A stretch of DNA of 64,000 nt from CAXBDP01 sp963974465 (GCA_049340005.1 JBMPIY010000012.1); one strand, 5' to 3'. Shown: positions 1-8,088, numbered from the stretch's first letter. Notes: a model not told the origin generated them from the letters alone. Numbers and translations: made by a program.

Positions 1-185
1 CCCTTGATAGGATTGGGTACATACGTATGGTTCAGGATGGATGTGGCAATCCTGTCCCTGTTGCTTTCCAAATAGGAGAACAGTTCGGTAACTCTCATGC
101 CGTCTACTCCTGAAGAACCTTTATTACTCACCACCTGACGGTAGGCTCTGTAAAGATTCTTACGGTTAAGTACTTTTTCTATCAT
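1..185 (-). CDS. ltrA: Group II intron reverse transcriptase/maturase, N-terminal fragment
   Basis: About 61 residues are visible, starting MIEKVLNRKNLYRAYRQVV and continuing NKGSSGVDGM, the conserved start (RT-0 region) of group II intron-encoded reverse transcriptases. In the family this protein splices its own intron as a maturase and copies it into DNA targets. The catalytic YADD motif would lie beyond the left edge, so activity cannot be judged. The ATG at 185 fits the family's usual start, and the upstream sequence is intron RNA. It is encoded inside the intron and on the opposite strand to the cassette genes. Confidence 0.88.
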   Translation of the reverse strand, partial: MIEKVLNRKNLYRAYRQVVSNKGSSGVDGMRVTELFSYLESNRDRIATSILNHTYVPNPIK

Positions 186-686
186 ATCTTAATCTGTTTA
201 CCCTGTCCGCTTAAGATAAGGCTGCCACAATAGTTGCTCCTTATCGAATTTGGACAAAATCCAATGTTCGGTCCTTCATTAACTTGTGAGTCCTCCGATA
301 GTATCCCTTCGGTATCGGCTCGTTCCTGTCAACTACTATGACCTCTGCTGACTTCTCATCTTGTAACACGTACAAGTCGAGAGCTCCCCAGGTAAGAGCA
401 TATTCCTTCCCTCAATATCCACTGGATCTACCTGATAGGTGCCTGCTGATTTCTCAGCCTTTGGACGTCAGTATGCTGTGCTACCTCATCCGACCTGAAA
501 GGCCTCTGTATCCAGTTCCTGTTCGTTGGAACCAAGGTTTGCAGTCTCGCTTCCTTCACTGCATGCCTCGCGGCAAACCAGCTTGCGACTTGCTAGTGCT
601 TCGAGGCGTTACCCCCGCACACAAGGGACTTTCACCCTCTGGAATAATTTGGTATCTTCGATACCTGATGCCCATGCTGGGCACAC
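1..686 (-). mobile_element. Group II intron, 5' part (runs off the left edge)
   Basis: Read on the minus strand, a structured non-coding stretch begins with GTGTGCCCAGCATGGGC near 686, the usual 5' end of bacterial group II introns. It contains domain-I-like hairpins, the GGGUGAAAGUCCC segment, and a GAGAAGTCAGCAGAGGTC block near 340 that is common in these introns. A reverse transcriptase reading frame opens at 185. The 5' splice boundary could be anywhere from 684 to 688 because of a GT repeat. The 3' part (domains V/VI) lies outside the window. The insertion point is the left arm of an attC-like site, as described for group IIC-attC introns; the class assignment is inferred. Confidence 0.85.
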
Positions 687-816
687 ACATTGTATATGCG
701 ATAATTGCGGGATTTTGTGGTAAATTGAAGTTCTGTGCAAGTATCAAACATTTGTGTAAAATTGAAACGATAGTGCCTTGAAATCCCGCAACTACGCATA
801 TACTTGTCCGTTACCC
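687..816 (+). other. attC-like site A, split by the group II intron
   Basis: The left arm TTGTATATGCG..TTGCGGGATTT (690-714) pairs with the right arm around 780-804 (AAATCCCGCAACTACGCATATAC), ending in GTTACCC at 810-816. The expected left core (GGGTAAC) is missing because the group II intron begins immediately to its left. The loop carries the TAAATTGAA motif shared by the other sites. Confidence 0.7.
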
Positions 817-993
817 AACATTTAAAAAAATCTGGCTGTTTATCGAGATTAAAAAAAATTATGATAAAAATAGGATTGAAAAAGGCTTGTACGAATTGAC
901 TTTACTCGAATGTAATTTTTATGCAGATGGGCTTAACTCAGACGCAACCTTTATCTAAAATGAACATCTTAAAAATGGTTAAAACCAAAGAAA

Positions 994-1644
994 ATGAAAA
1001 ATTATATACACATTTCAATATTACTAATTCTATTTACAAATGCTGAAATAGCAATCGGTCAAGATAGTGAGCAAAGCAAATACAGCATTCAATTTAATTT
1101 GGGTATTTCAAGAACCTTACATTACAATCAACCCGTAAACTTATTTCAAAGCCTTGAAGGCAGCTTTCCAGAAGAGCAAAAGCCTAGAAATTCACCAAAT
1201 GTAAATTTGAGTATTTATCGAGATTTTAATAGTAAAAATAGTTTGAAAATAGGTTTTGGTTCATCGAGTTACAGGTTTTGGGAAAGAGCTCAATCGAATG
1301 TTGGGGACGGAATAACCTTCGTAACCGTTGAATCGGTTCGAAGTTGGAGCTTTTACGGATTATCTTTAGGTTATAGATTTATTTTAAATCCAGAAAGAAA
1401 AGTCCGCCTCTTTGTTGAAAATGAATTTATTTACGAAATACCAACACAAAATTATGCACTACTTAAAAGTGGATTAGCAATACAACCAAAAATAGGTGGT
1501 ATTTTAAATCTCAATGATAATTGGAGTATTCTTGTCGAAGGATTCTTTAAATCAGCGTTAACAATGTATAGTGACAAAAATTTTGGAGAGGACTATAAGC
1601 CTTATGCTTATGGTATACAATTAGGAGTTAATTTAAGAATATAA
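994..1644 (+). CDS. Cassette 1: predicted secreted beta-barrel-like protein
   Basis: A 216-residue protein opens with a signal peptide (hydrophobic ISILLILFTNAEIAIGQ, probable cleavage near residue 22). The rest alternates short polar and aromatic stretches typical of antiparallel beta strands, with GFGSSSYRF, LSLGYRFIL and a closing YGIQLGVNLRI. This is consistent with a small outer-membrane beta-barrel of the kind common in Bacteroidota, but no specific family is recognised. It is the only gene in cassette 1 and has no partner gene. About 180 bases of leader sequence separate it from the recombination point at 810; I see no clear promoter there. Function unknown. Confidence 0.6.
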   Translation: MKNYIHISILLILFTNAEIAIGQDSEQSKYSIQFNLGISRTLHYNQPVNLFQSLEGSFPEEQKPRNSPNVNLSIYRDFNSKNSLKIGFGSSSYRFWERAQSNVGDGITFVTVESVRSWSFYGLSLGYRFILNPERKVRLFVENEFIYEIPTQNYALLKSGLAIQPKIGGILNLNDNWSILVEGFFKSALTMYSDKNFGEDYKPYAYGIQLGVNLRI

Positions 1645-1677
1645 GAGGAATTTTGAGAATTGGGTTGCGGAAAAAAC

Positions 1678-1877
1678 GTTGGGTAACAATGGCTAAAAAA
1701 ACATAGGGGTTTTGGTGGTAAATTGAAAATTTAGAGCTTTTAATCAAGTCCGCCAAACCAGAATTTTGATAATGAAAAAAGAAAGATAAATATAAAAATA
1801 TTTGGCTTGGCTAAGTACTAAACTGAAAGGGCGGTGTTTCAAACTCCCCTACGTTTCTTAGCCGGGTCGTTAGCAGC
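1678..1877 (+). other. attC-like site B
   Basis: The left core GTTGGGTAAC (1678-1687) is followed by AATGGCTAA..ACATAGGGG. The right arm CCCCTACGTTTCTTAGCCGGGTC leads to GTTAGCAGC at 1869-1877. The arms are about 30 bases and imperfect, with a loop of roughly 130 bases containing TAAATTGAA. The size (about 200 bp) is at the long end for attC sites. No gene lies between 1645 and 1898. Confidence 0.75.
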
Positions 1878-1898
1878 AATAAAAACAAAAAAAATATA

Positions 1899-2846
1899 AT
1901 GAGAAAAATAATTACAGTAATATTTGCGTCTTTTTTAAGTCAGATAACATTTGGACAAGTTTCAGGAAACATAAATTACCAAAGTCAGGTCAGATTTCCA
2001 GACCAAAATATTAATATAAGTACACCTTCGACAACTGACATATTTATAAGTGTTAAAGGTTTGGCAAACGTAAAAGCAGATTCTTATGTCGCCATTTTTA
2101 GTGTGACACAAGTTGGTAAAACGACTGAAGAAGTAAATGAACTAATTGATAAAAGATTATCCCAAGCTGAATCGCAAATCAAACTCAAGAAAGGAACAGA
2201 AACCTATATCGATATGATTTCATTTGTTCCTGTTTATGAATATGAAGTTGAGAAAAAATTATTTAGCAAGAAAAGCTATAATGAAATACCAAAAGGTTTT
2301 GAACTTAAAAAGAATATCCATATTAAATATTCCGACCCAAATCAATTAAATGATTTTATTAGTATTCTTTCAAATCAAGAAATATATGACTTGGTGAGAG
2401 TTGATTACTTCTCGTCCACAATTGAAAATATTAAAAAGGAACTGACGAATAAGGCAAAAATAGCTTTACAAGAAAAGATTAAAAATTATGAAGCCATTTT
2501 AGGAGCATCTTTTGCAACGAACGAAAAAAGAATTATTGATGGATTTAAAATGATGCTACCAGTAGAAATGTATAAATCCTACGAATCATATAATAGCTCT
2601 TCTCTTAATCTTAAAAAGTCTGCTAATGTGAACAATGCCGATAAAGCGACAACTTTATATTACCAACCAATAATTGATAAAGAATTTGATTTTGTTATTA
2701 ATCCTACAATTCTTGAACCAGTAATTCAAGTAATGTATGAAATAAAATTAGTGGTTAATCGTGAAAAGAAACCGACAACAAATGAGAAAGAATATATTTT
2801 AATAACACCAAACGGAGAAATGAAAAACCTTAATCTGAATAAATAA
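1899..2846 (+). CDS. Cassette 2: secreted SIMPL-domain-like protein
   Basis: A 315-residue protein begins with a signal peptide (IITVIFASFLSQITFGQ). Residues from about 45 read ISVKGLANVKADSYVAIFSV followed by GKTTEEVNELIDKRL, which resembles the opening of SIMPL (DUF541) domains: a V-G-x-G-like strand, a short turn, a strand, then a helix starting G-K-T. The middle continues with alternating strands and helices, and the C-terminal 60 residues are not assigned. SIMPL proteins are mostly periplasmic or outer-envelope proteins of poorly known function. The stop codon lies two bases before the attC left core, the tight packing expected of a cassette gene. The family call is moderate. Confidence 0.55.
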   Translation: MRKIITVIFASFLSQITFGQVSGNINYQSQVRFPDQNINISTPSTTDIFISVKGLANVKADSYVAIFSVTQVGKTTEEVNELIDKRLSQAESQIKLKKGTETYIDMISFVPVYEYEVEKKLFSKKSYNEIPKGFELKKNIHIKYSDPNQLNDFISILSNQEIYDLVRVDYFSSTIENIKKELTNKAKIALQEKIKNYEAILGASFATNEKRIIDGFKMMLPVEMYKSYESYNSSSLNLKKSANVNNADKATTLYYQPIIDKEFDFVINPTILEPVIQVMYEIKLVVNREKKPTTNEKEYILITPNGEMKNLNLNK

Positions 2847-2847
2847 A

Positions 2848-2981
2848 GCTGCTAACATTGTATAAGCGTAATGCGGGATTTATTGCTAAATCGAACAATT
2901 CGTCAAGTAATAAAATTTTGGATAAAATGAAAACTTCGTCTTCAAAAACCCGCACTACGCTTATACTTGCCGTTAGGTGCC
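2848..2981 (+). other. attC-like site C
   Basis: The left core GCTGCTAAC (2848-2856) is followed by ATTGTATAAGCGTAATGCGGG. The right arm CCCGCACTACGCTTATACTTGCC leads to GTTAGGTGCC (2972-2981). The arms pair over about 25 bases with small bulges, as in attC hairpins. The loop contains TAAATCGAA, a variant of the shared motif. This is the clearest of the four sites. Confidence 0.8.
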
Positions 2982-3003
2982 ATTCCCAAACAACATACAA
3001 AAA

Positions 3004-3774
3004 ATGAAGAAATGTAAATTATGTTTAAACAGAGAAGCTGATAAACCAAATTCACATATTATTTCTAAATTTTTAGGGAAGAGACTTTTTGAAAGTTTGC
3101 CAAACAGGCATAGTATACAGTATTCGAGAATTACCAAAAACTTCATAAAGAAACAAGACACACCAAAAGAAGATTTTATATTATGTAAATCGTGTGAAAA
3201 AAGACTTGAAATTATTGAAACATATTTTTCTCGAAGCTTAAATGAGTTATTCGAATTTCAAAAGTATCCACTTAAATTTCAACTTGACAAAATAGAAACG
3301 CAAGAATTTTTAAGATGTAATTTAAGACCAGACTTATTTACAATATTTATCTATTCTCTCATTTGGAGAAGTTCAATATCTGAACTTGAAATGTTTAAGG
3401 ACTATAAACTACCAGAGAATGTTGAAGAACAATTAAGGCTTTTATTAGACACAAATTTGAAACTAAGCCAAAAAGAAATGCTTAATCATTCATTTCTTTC
3501 TATTACAGAATTTGATGCAATTACATGTTTAATAAAACCAAAGGAATACAATATAGAAAATGTTGGGATGTTAATTGCATATCAAAATTCACCTGAATGC
3601 TATTTACTGTTTATCTCAGAATTTATAATAATGTTTTATCCTAAATCTGAATTGTCGGAAATTGCTCATAGACACTTCAAAATAAGTGAACATTCGACTA
3701 TTTTAATACCTCTTGCAAATACAGAACAATGGAATTATTTAAAAAAAATAATCTTTGATAAACTAACACAATGA
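3004..3774 (+). CDS. Cassette 3: CxxC/SHI zinc-type protein of unknown function
   Basis: A 256-residue protein with the N-terminal pattern C-x-x-C (MKKCKLCLN), then SHIISKFLG about 15 residues later, then a second C-x-x-C (LCKSCEKRLE) near residue 60. This spacing resembles small zinc-binding, HNH-like hypothetical proteins found on mobile DNA, but the HNH catalytic pattern is incomplete, so no nuclease activity is claimed. The remaining 190 residues are mixed helix and strand without a recognised domain. I chose the ATG at 3004; an upstream GTG at 2977 falls inside the attC core. The stop at 3774 abuts attC site D. Cytoplasmic, as no signal or membrane segment is seen. Confidence 0.6.
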   Translation: MKKCKLCLNREADKPNSHIISKFLGKRLFESLPNRHSIQYSRITKNFIKKQDTPKEDFILCKSCEKRLEIIETYFSRSLNELFEFQKYPLKFQLDKIETQEFLRCNLRPDLFTIFIYSLIWRSSISELEMFKDYKLPENVEEQLRLLLDTNLKLSQKEMLNHSFLSITEFDAITCLIKPKEYNIENVGMLIAYQNSPECYLLFISEFIIMFYPKSELSEIAHRHFKISEHSTILIPLANTEQWNYLKKIIFDKLTQ

Positions 3775-3776
3775 AC

Positions 3777-3913
3777 GGCACCTAACATGGGTTTGGCAAT
3801 AGTGGTGCTTTAGTTCTAAATTGAACATTTGTGCTTTCTATTAGCTTTTGTGCTAAATTTGAACTCTGGTACTTTTTAATTCCCACCTTCGCCAAGCCCT
3901 AAAACGTTAGTCC
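3777..3913 (+). other. attC-like site D (right end of the array)
   Basis: The left core GGCACCTAAC (3777-3786) is followed by ATGGGTTTGGC. The right arm GCCAAGCCC (3891-3899) leads to GTTAGTCC (3906-3913). The loop contains TAAATTGAAC and a second similar TAAATTTGAAC. No matching left core (GGACTAAC) was noticed downstream, so this appears to be the last site. Confidence 0.72.
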
Positions 3914-4018
3914 AACTTACTTATTGAATTGAAAAACACCTCCGTTCTATTTCTTCCTTAATAAAGTAGATACATTAAAGAGGATGAAATTTGCGGAAGG
4001 ATATTTAGCTATATAAGC

Positions 4019-4954
4019 TTAATAATTACTTTGAGCTTGGCGTTGTTGATAACGTTTTGGCGTTTGGCCTATTTCTTTTTTAAACACACGGATGAAGTAA
4101 TTGAGACTATTAAACCCAGCCATATAGCAGACCTGAGTCACTTGATTATCAGGGTCTGCTAGATATTTCTTTGCAAGGTTTAATCTTTCTATTAAAATAT
4201 ATTCGTTTGGAGATACACCAAATTCTTGTTTGAAACTTCTAAAAAATGAAGCTCTGCTCATACAAGCTAAGTTGCTCAAATGGTCAACTTCAATCTTCTC
4301 TCTAATATTATTTTTTATATACTCAATGATAAAAGCAAATCGATTGCTAGGAGCCAGTATTCTAAAGTTTGCTTCTAAAAAATTCCTAGCCTGCGTTTGC
4401 ATCAATCGGATAAGTAACTCTCTTAATGCTAAATTGGCGATTAAATCCTTTTCTTGGCTGTTGTCCTTTAGACTAATTCGTACAAAGCGATTAATAATTT
4501 CGGCAAGCTCTAAGTTATTGTTTAAATGGAACATGCTTTTATTTATTTCCCAATGTTCGTTTTCACCTACTTTTGGATAACGTTCATTTAATAAATCTAG
4601 AGTTCTTCTTATTTGATCATTAGAAATGGCAAGAGCTATGCATTGCGTTGGAGACTTTTCATCTGCTTCAGGGAAATCAATTCGCATAACTTCATTAGGT
4701 GGTACAATTACAGATTCTCCTGGCAAATAGTCAAATCCTTCAGACCCGTTGAGGTGCATTACTTTCTTACCGCGAATCATGCTTGTTAGCACTAGGTCAT
4801 TAAATACTAGATCTACTTTTTCCGCTTTTTGGTGTGTTTCAAATACATTAAGCTCACAGTTTTCTAATGTGTAAGCTGTTCTATTTTCCACAAGAGTAGA
4901 TAGCGTATTTGTAGCACTTATTGGGATATGGTTTAATTTGAAAGAGCCTTGCAT
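4019..4954 (-). CDS. AraC-family transcriptional regulator
   Basis: A 311-residue protein with a C-terminal pair of helix-turn-helix motifs (about residues 210-305). The segment HLSNLACMSRASFFRSFKQEFGVSPNEYI is the first, and QVTQVCYMAGFNSLNYFIRVFKKEIGQTP is the second and its conserved tail. The N-terminal 200 residues form a sensor domain with LPGESVIVPPNEVMRIDFPE, similar to the AraC N-terminal domains seen beside aldehyde dehydrogenases. It is divergently transcribed from the aldehyde dehydrogenase at 5083, with 128 bases between them, so it most likely activates that gene and probably DUF779. The effector is unknown and may be an aldehyde or alcohol. The array ends 100 bases from its stop codon. 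Confidence 0.88.
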   Translation of the reverse strand: MQGSFKLNHIPISATNTLSTLVENRTAYTLENCELNVFETHQKAEKVDLVFNDLVLTSMIRGKKVMHLNGSEGFDYLPGESVIVPPNEVMRIDFPEADEKSPTQCIALAISNDQIRRTLDLLNERYPKVGENEHWEINKSMFHLNNNLELAEIINRFVRISLKDNSQEKDLIANLALRELLIRLMQTQARNFLEANFRILAPSNRFAFIIEYIKNNIREKIEVDHLSNLACMSRASFFRSFKQEFGVSPNEYILIERLNLAKKYLADPDNQVTQVCYMAGFNSLNYFIRVFKKEIGQTPKRYQQRQAQSNY

Positions 4955-5048
4955 GAATAGATATTAAACCTAAATTTAGTATTGTTTGGTTATTTATACA
5001 ATAGGTATATCAATTGATACGCTAGGTTAAGTTTTCGATAATTTTTAT

Positions 5049-5064
5049 ATGGTTATTTAACCAT
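5049..5064. promoter_or_regulatory. Palindrome upstream of the aldehyde dehydrogenase
   Basis: ATGGTTA-TT-TAACCAT is a perfect 7-base inverted repeat with a two-base centre, 18 bases before the aldehyde dehydrogenase start in the shared AraC intergenic region. It could be an operator or part of a 5' leader hairpin. Binding by the AraC protein is inference; AraC sites are more often direct repeats. Confidence 0.35.
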
Positions 5065-5082
5065 AAATCAAAATTAACAATT

Positions 5083-6612
5083 ATGTCAAAAGACACGCAA
5101 CAGGACGGAGCTCATGGAATTGCTCGTCCGGATTTTAAAGAAAAGTATGATCATTACATTGGTGGCAAATGGGTAGCTCCATCCTCTGGCGAATACTTTG
5201 ATAATATCTCACCTATCGATGGTAAGGCTTTTACAAAAGCTGCTAGAGGGAATAAAGAGGATATCAATTTAGCCTTGGATGCAGCTCATGAAGCTTTTAA
5301 AACTTGGTCGAAAGCCAGTGCAGCAAAGAGGAGTAAGGTGTTGCTTGATATTGCAGATGCCATCGAAAGCAATTTAGAATTGCTCGCTCGAGTAGAGACT
5401 GTGGATAACGGTAAGGCTTTAAGAGAAACAATGGCTGCCGACCTCCCGCTTTGTGTTGATCATTTCCGCTATTTTGCCGGCGTAATTCGTAGCGACGAAA
5501 GTAGTATTTCTGAGCATGATGAACATACTGTTAGTATCAATCTGCAAGAACCATTGGGTGTTGTTGGGCAAATTATTCCTTGGAACTTTCCTTTGCTTAT
5601 GGCTACATGGAAAATTGCTCCAGCGCTTGCTGCAGGCTGTACCACAGTAGTGAAGCCAGCAGAGCAAACGCCTACAAGTATCATGGTGCTAATGGAATTG
5701 ATAGGTGATATCGTTCCTCCAGGGGTGTTAAATGTGGTAACTGGCTTTGGCTTAGAAGCAGGCAAACCATTGGCACAATCACCTAGAGTTGCTAAAGTTG
5801 CCTTTACTGGAGAAACAACCACAGGAAGATTAATCATGCAATATGCAAGTGAAAATCTAATACCAGTAACAATGGAGCTAGGAGGTAAGTCGCCAAATAT
5901 TTTCATGAAGAGTATTGCTGATGCTGATGATGCATTTTTTGATAAATGCGTTGAAGGTGCAGTAATGTTTGCCTTAAATCAAGGGGAAGTGTGTACTTGT
6001 CCATCTAGAATATTGGTTCATGAGGATATCTATGACAAATTTATGGAGCGTGTAGTAGCGCGTACTAAAGCTATTAAAATGGGTCATCCATTAGCGGCAG
6101 ATACCATGATGGGAGCACAAGCATCTAATGATCAGTTTGAAAAGATATTGTCCTATCTCGACATAGGAAAGCAAGAAGGAGCAGAAGTGCTTTGTGGTGG
6201 TGCCGCTGCTTCTCTCGATGGAGAATTAGGAAATGGCTATTATATCCAGCCCACTATTCTAAAAGGCCATAATAAAATGAGAGTGTTCCAAGAGGAAATA
6301 TTTGGTCCGGTAACTTCAGTCACTACTTTCAAAGATGCTGATGAAGCCATTGCTATTGCTAATGATACACTCTATGGTTTAGGTGCAGGTTTATGGACTC
6401 GTGATGCACATGAAATTTATCAAATGCCACGAGCAATACAAGCAGGTAGGGTATGGGTAAATTGCTACCATGCATATCCAGCTCATGCGCCTTTTGGAGG
6501 TTATAAGAAATCAGGATTTGGTAGAGAAAATCATAAGATGATGCTCAATTACTACCGAAATACTAAAAATATGTTGATTTCTTACAGCAAAGAGAAACTA
6601 GGATTCTTTTAG
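5083..6612 (+). CDS. NAD(P)-dependent aldehyde dehydrogenase
   Basis: A 509-residue, full-length ALDH-superfamily enzyme, oxidising an aldehyde to the acid in the cytoplasm. Visible motifs: IIPWNFP (about 164-170) and FTGETTTG (241-248) of the cofactor fold, the general base Glu265 in MELGGKSPN, and catalytic Cys304 in NQGEVCTCPSR. The closest-looking group is the AldB/ExaC type (acetaldehyde or related substrates), which is regularly found with DUF779, as here. It is preceded by a divergent AraC regulator, which suggests induction by substrate. A hairpin follows the stop, and DUF779 comes 63 bases downstream. One copy of the GCGGGAGG octamer lies on its template strand at 5442. Exact substrate not determinable. 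Confidence 0.93.
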   Translation: MSKDTQQDGAHGIARPDFKEKYDHYIGGKWVAPSSGEYFDNISPIDGKAFTKAARGNKEDINLALDAAHEAFKTWSKASAAKRSKVLLDIADAIESNLELLARVETVDNGKALRETMAADLPLCVDHFRYFAGVIRSDESSISEHDEHTVSINLQEPLGVVGQIIPWNFPLLMATWKIAPALAAGCTTVVKPAEQTPTSIMVLMELIGDIVPPGVLNVVTGFGLEAGKPLAQSPRVAKVAFTGETTTGRLIMQYASENLIPVTMELGGKSPNIFMKSIADADDAFFDKCVEGAVMFALNQGEVCTCPSRILVHEDIYDKFMERVVARTKAIKMGHPLAADTMMGAQASNDQFEKILSYLDIGKQEGAEVLCGGAAASLDGELGNGYYIQPTILKGHNKMRVFQEEIFGPVTSVTTFKDADEAIAIANDTLYGLGAGLWTRDAHEIYQMPRAIQAGRVWVNCYHAYPAHAPFGGYKKSGFGRENHKMMLNYYRNTKNMLISYSKEKLGFF

Positions 6613-6628
6613 ACAGTTGTCAAAATAT

Positions 6629-6660
6629 AGGAGCCGTTCGAAAGGAATGGCTCCTTTTCT
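6629..6660 (+). terminator. Rho-independent terminator after aldehyde dehydrogenase
   Basis: AGGAGCC and GGCTCCT pair around an inner stem closed by a GAAA loop, followed by TTTTCTT. It lies between the aldehyde dehydrogenase and DUF779, so it may attenuate read-through rather than separate the two fully. Confidence 0.75.
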
Positions 6661-6675
6661 TAAAAATATGCATTT

Positions 6676-7068
6676 ATGGTAAAAAGAGTATTGGTAACTA
6701 AAAAAGCAGAAAAGGTAATTGATGAATTAAGAGGTCGGTTCGGCGAGTTGATGTTTCATCAAAGTGGTGGATGCTGCGATGGCAGCCAACCAATGTGTTT
6801 TGAAAAAGGAGATTTTAAAGTTGGAGGCAGCGATGTATGGATTGGCAACGTTCATGGGTGTGACTTTTTTATGAATCTTGATCAGTTTGAATATTGGAAA
6901 CACACACAATTGACCTTGGATATCACAGAAGGAAGAGGTTCAAGTTTTTCATTAGAAATACCTATGGGATTGAGATTTGTAATTAAATCTACACTTTTTA
7001 ATGAAGCGGATTTGAAAAATTTAGAACCTGTAATTTCAGGTGAAGATTATTTGGAGCTGGGTACATAA
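6676..7068 (+). CDS. DUF779 family protein
   Basis: A 130-residue cytoplasmic protein matching DUF779. The conserved block MFHQSGGCCDGSQPMC (about 32-47) with its paired cysteines is present, as are GCDFFMN and the C-terminal ITEGRGSSFSLE. DUF779 genes are habitually found beside AldB/ExaC-type aldehyde dehydrogenases, as here. Its biochemical role is not established, and the vicinal cysteines suggest metal or thiol chemistry (inference). It lies 63 bases after the dehydrogenase, with a hairpin between them. Confidence 0.88.
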   Translation: MVKRVLVTKKAEKVIDELRGRFGELMFHQSGGCCDGSQPMCFEKGDFKVGGSDVWIGNVHGCDFFMNLDQFEYWKHTQLTLDITEGRGSSFSLEIPMGLRFVIKSTLFNEADLKNLEPVISGEDYLELGT

Positions 7069-7304
7069 ATCATTTTTGCTCAAAAGCGGGAGGTAACAAC
7101 TATGCTTTTCCTCAATTGAATATTTTTACAGACCTATAATAAAGCCTTCAATTATCAGAGATGCTGGAAGTGGAATTAAATAACATTTCGCTAAGTTTTG
7201 TATATCCTATACTTTAAGCTCGCTACGCAAAACAACCATTTTTAAATCAAGATAAGTCATTACGTAATGGCTAAAACAAAAATGGAGGCCTTGCCCCCAC
7301 AAAG

Positions 7305-7505
7305 CTACTCCTCCAGAATTTCTTTTACCCTGCCAACTTCACCGGTTTCCAACATTACTTTGATACCGTGAGGATGAAAAGTAGATTTAGTGAGGATTTT
7401 CTTCACGAATCCATTGGTTAAGTCTCCCGTTCTCTGATCTTGCTTTTGAACAATTTCTACCTCCCGCCCTATTTTAACATCGTTTCTATTCCTTCCATCA
7501 GGCAT
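7305..7505 (-). CDS. ywbE: YwbE family protein
   Basis: A 66-residue protein that matches the YwbE family (DUF2196) over its full length. Conserved features include the RNDVKIGREVEIVQKQDQRTG opening, the LTKSTFHPHGIKVMLE centre and the VGRVKEIL close. The family is a short beta-rich, SH3-like cytoplasmic protein of unknown function, widespread in Firmicutes and Bacteroidota. It stands alone on the minus strand. One GCGGGAGG octamer (7460-7467) lies on its coding strand, encoding part of the GRE segment. Confidence 0.88.
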   Translation of the reverse strand: MPDGRNRNDVKIGREVEIVQKQDQRTGDLTNGFVKKILTKSTFHPHGIKVMLETGEVGRVKEILEE

Positions 7506-7753
7506 ATACTAAAAATTTTGTTTGAGTATGAAATGCTATGTTAAAGCTTTTCAGCTTAAAATGCATCTTTGTTAACAGTATCAAGTTTCTAAAAGCATAT
7601 TCCTTTCTATAGAGAATTAAGGAAGGGTGAAGATAAAAAATGGCCCATCACGAATGGCAATCTATTTTGATTATTTATGGTAAGCAATTGAAAATGGCAT
7701 TGGAACAAAAATTAGCTAAATTTCCATCCAGCTTGAGATTATAAGAGAATACA

Positions 7754-7960
7754 ATGAGTACGCAGAAAAAAGAACTTAGAACTGTTAACGTAACGCGTTA
7801 TGTCACACCATTGCGCGAGGGCGGTTCCATGCCTGCCATTGTCGAGGCAGATGACGGTTTTTTGTACGTTATAAAATTCCGTGGAGCTGGACAAGGTACT
7901 AATGCACTCATTGCTGACCTGATAGGAGAGGAGCTGGCCCCAGCTGGCGCGAGTTTTTAA
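7754..7960 (+). pseudogene. Truncated HipA-like kinase (N-terminal fragment)
   Basis: The 68 codons read NVTRYVTPLREGGSMPAIVEADDG then VIKFRGAGQGTNALIADLIGEEL. This is the N-terminal ATP-binding region of the HipA-like kinase family (HipA_2 type), which normally runs to roughly 250 residues or more. The similarity stops at APAGASF and a stop codon. The following 800 bases hold repeats rather than the kinase core, so catalytic and C-terminal parts are missing. The fragment therefore cannot be a working kinase. A short leader-like stretch of about 70 bases precedes the ATG. It may be a remnant of a gene cut by repeat insertion or deletion. Confidence 0.75.
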
Positions 7961-8088
7961 CTCGTGATTCCTCTCCAAATTAATCATTTTCAAAAAAGTC
8001 CTTACCCAGTATAATCCTACGAGTTGCTATATTCCATTGCCAATTAAGACTCTAATTCTTATTCAAGAGATTCCGTTTCCGATAAACC

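Larger units (their letters stand above)
687..3913 (+). mobile_element. Integron-type gene cassette array (three cassettes)
   Basis: Three single-gene units lie head to tail, each ending in a long imperfect palindrome with CTAAC-type left ends and GTTA-type right ends. With a G/TT cut, the cassettes are 811-1869, 1870-2972 and 2973-3906. The start of each cassette is exactly complementary to the left end of its own attC: GTTACCCAAC (810) with GTTGGGTAAC (1678), GTTAGCAGC (1869) with GCTGCTAAC (2848), and GTTAGGTGCC (2972) with GGCACCTAAC (3777). This pairing is expected if each unit once circularised. No integrase gene is visible; by gene orientation it would lie to the left. No further site follows 3913, so this looks like the distal end of the array. 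Confidence 0.78.

Noticed and set aside
338..781. 147-codon open frame in the left region
   Set aside because: It lies antisense to the group II intron RNA and attC arm and its translation shows no protein-like pattern; the sequence is explained by the intron.
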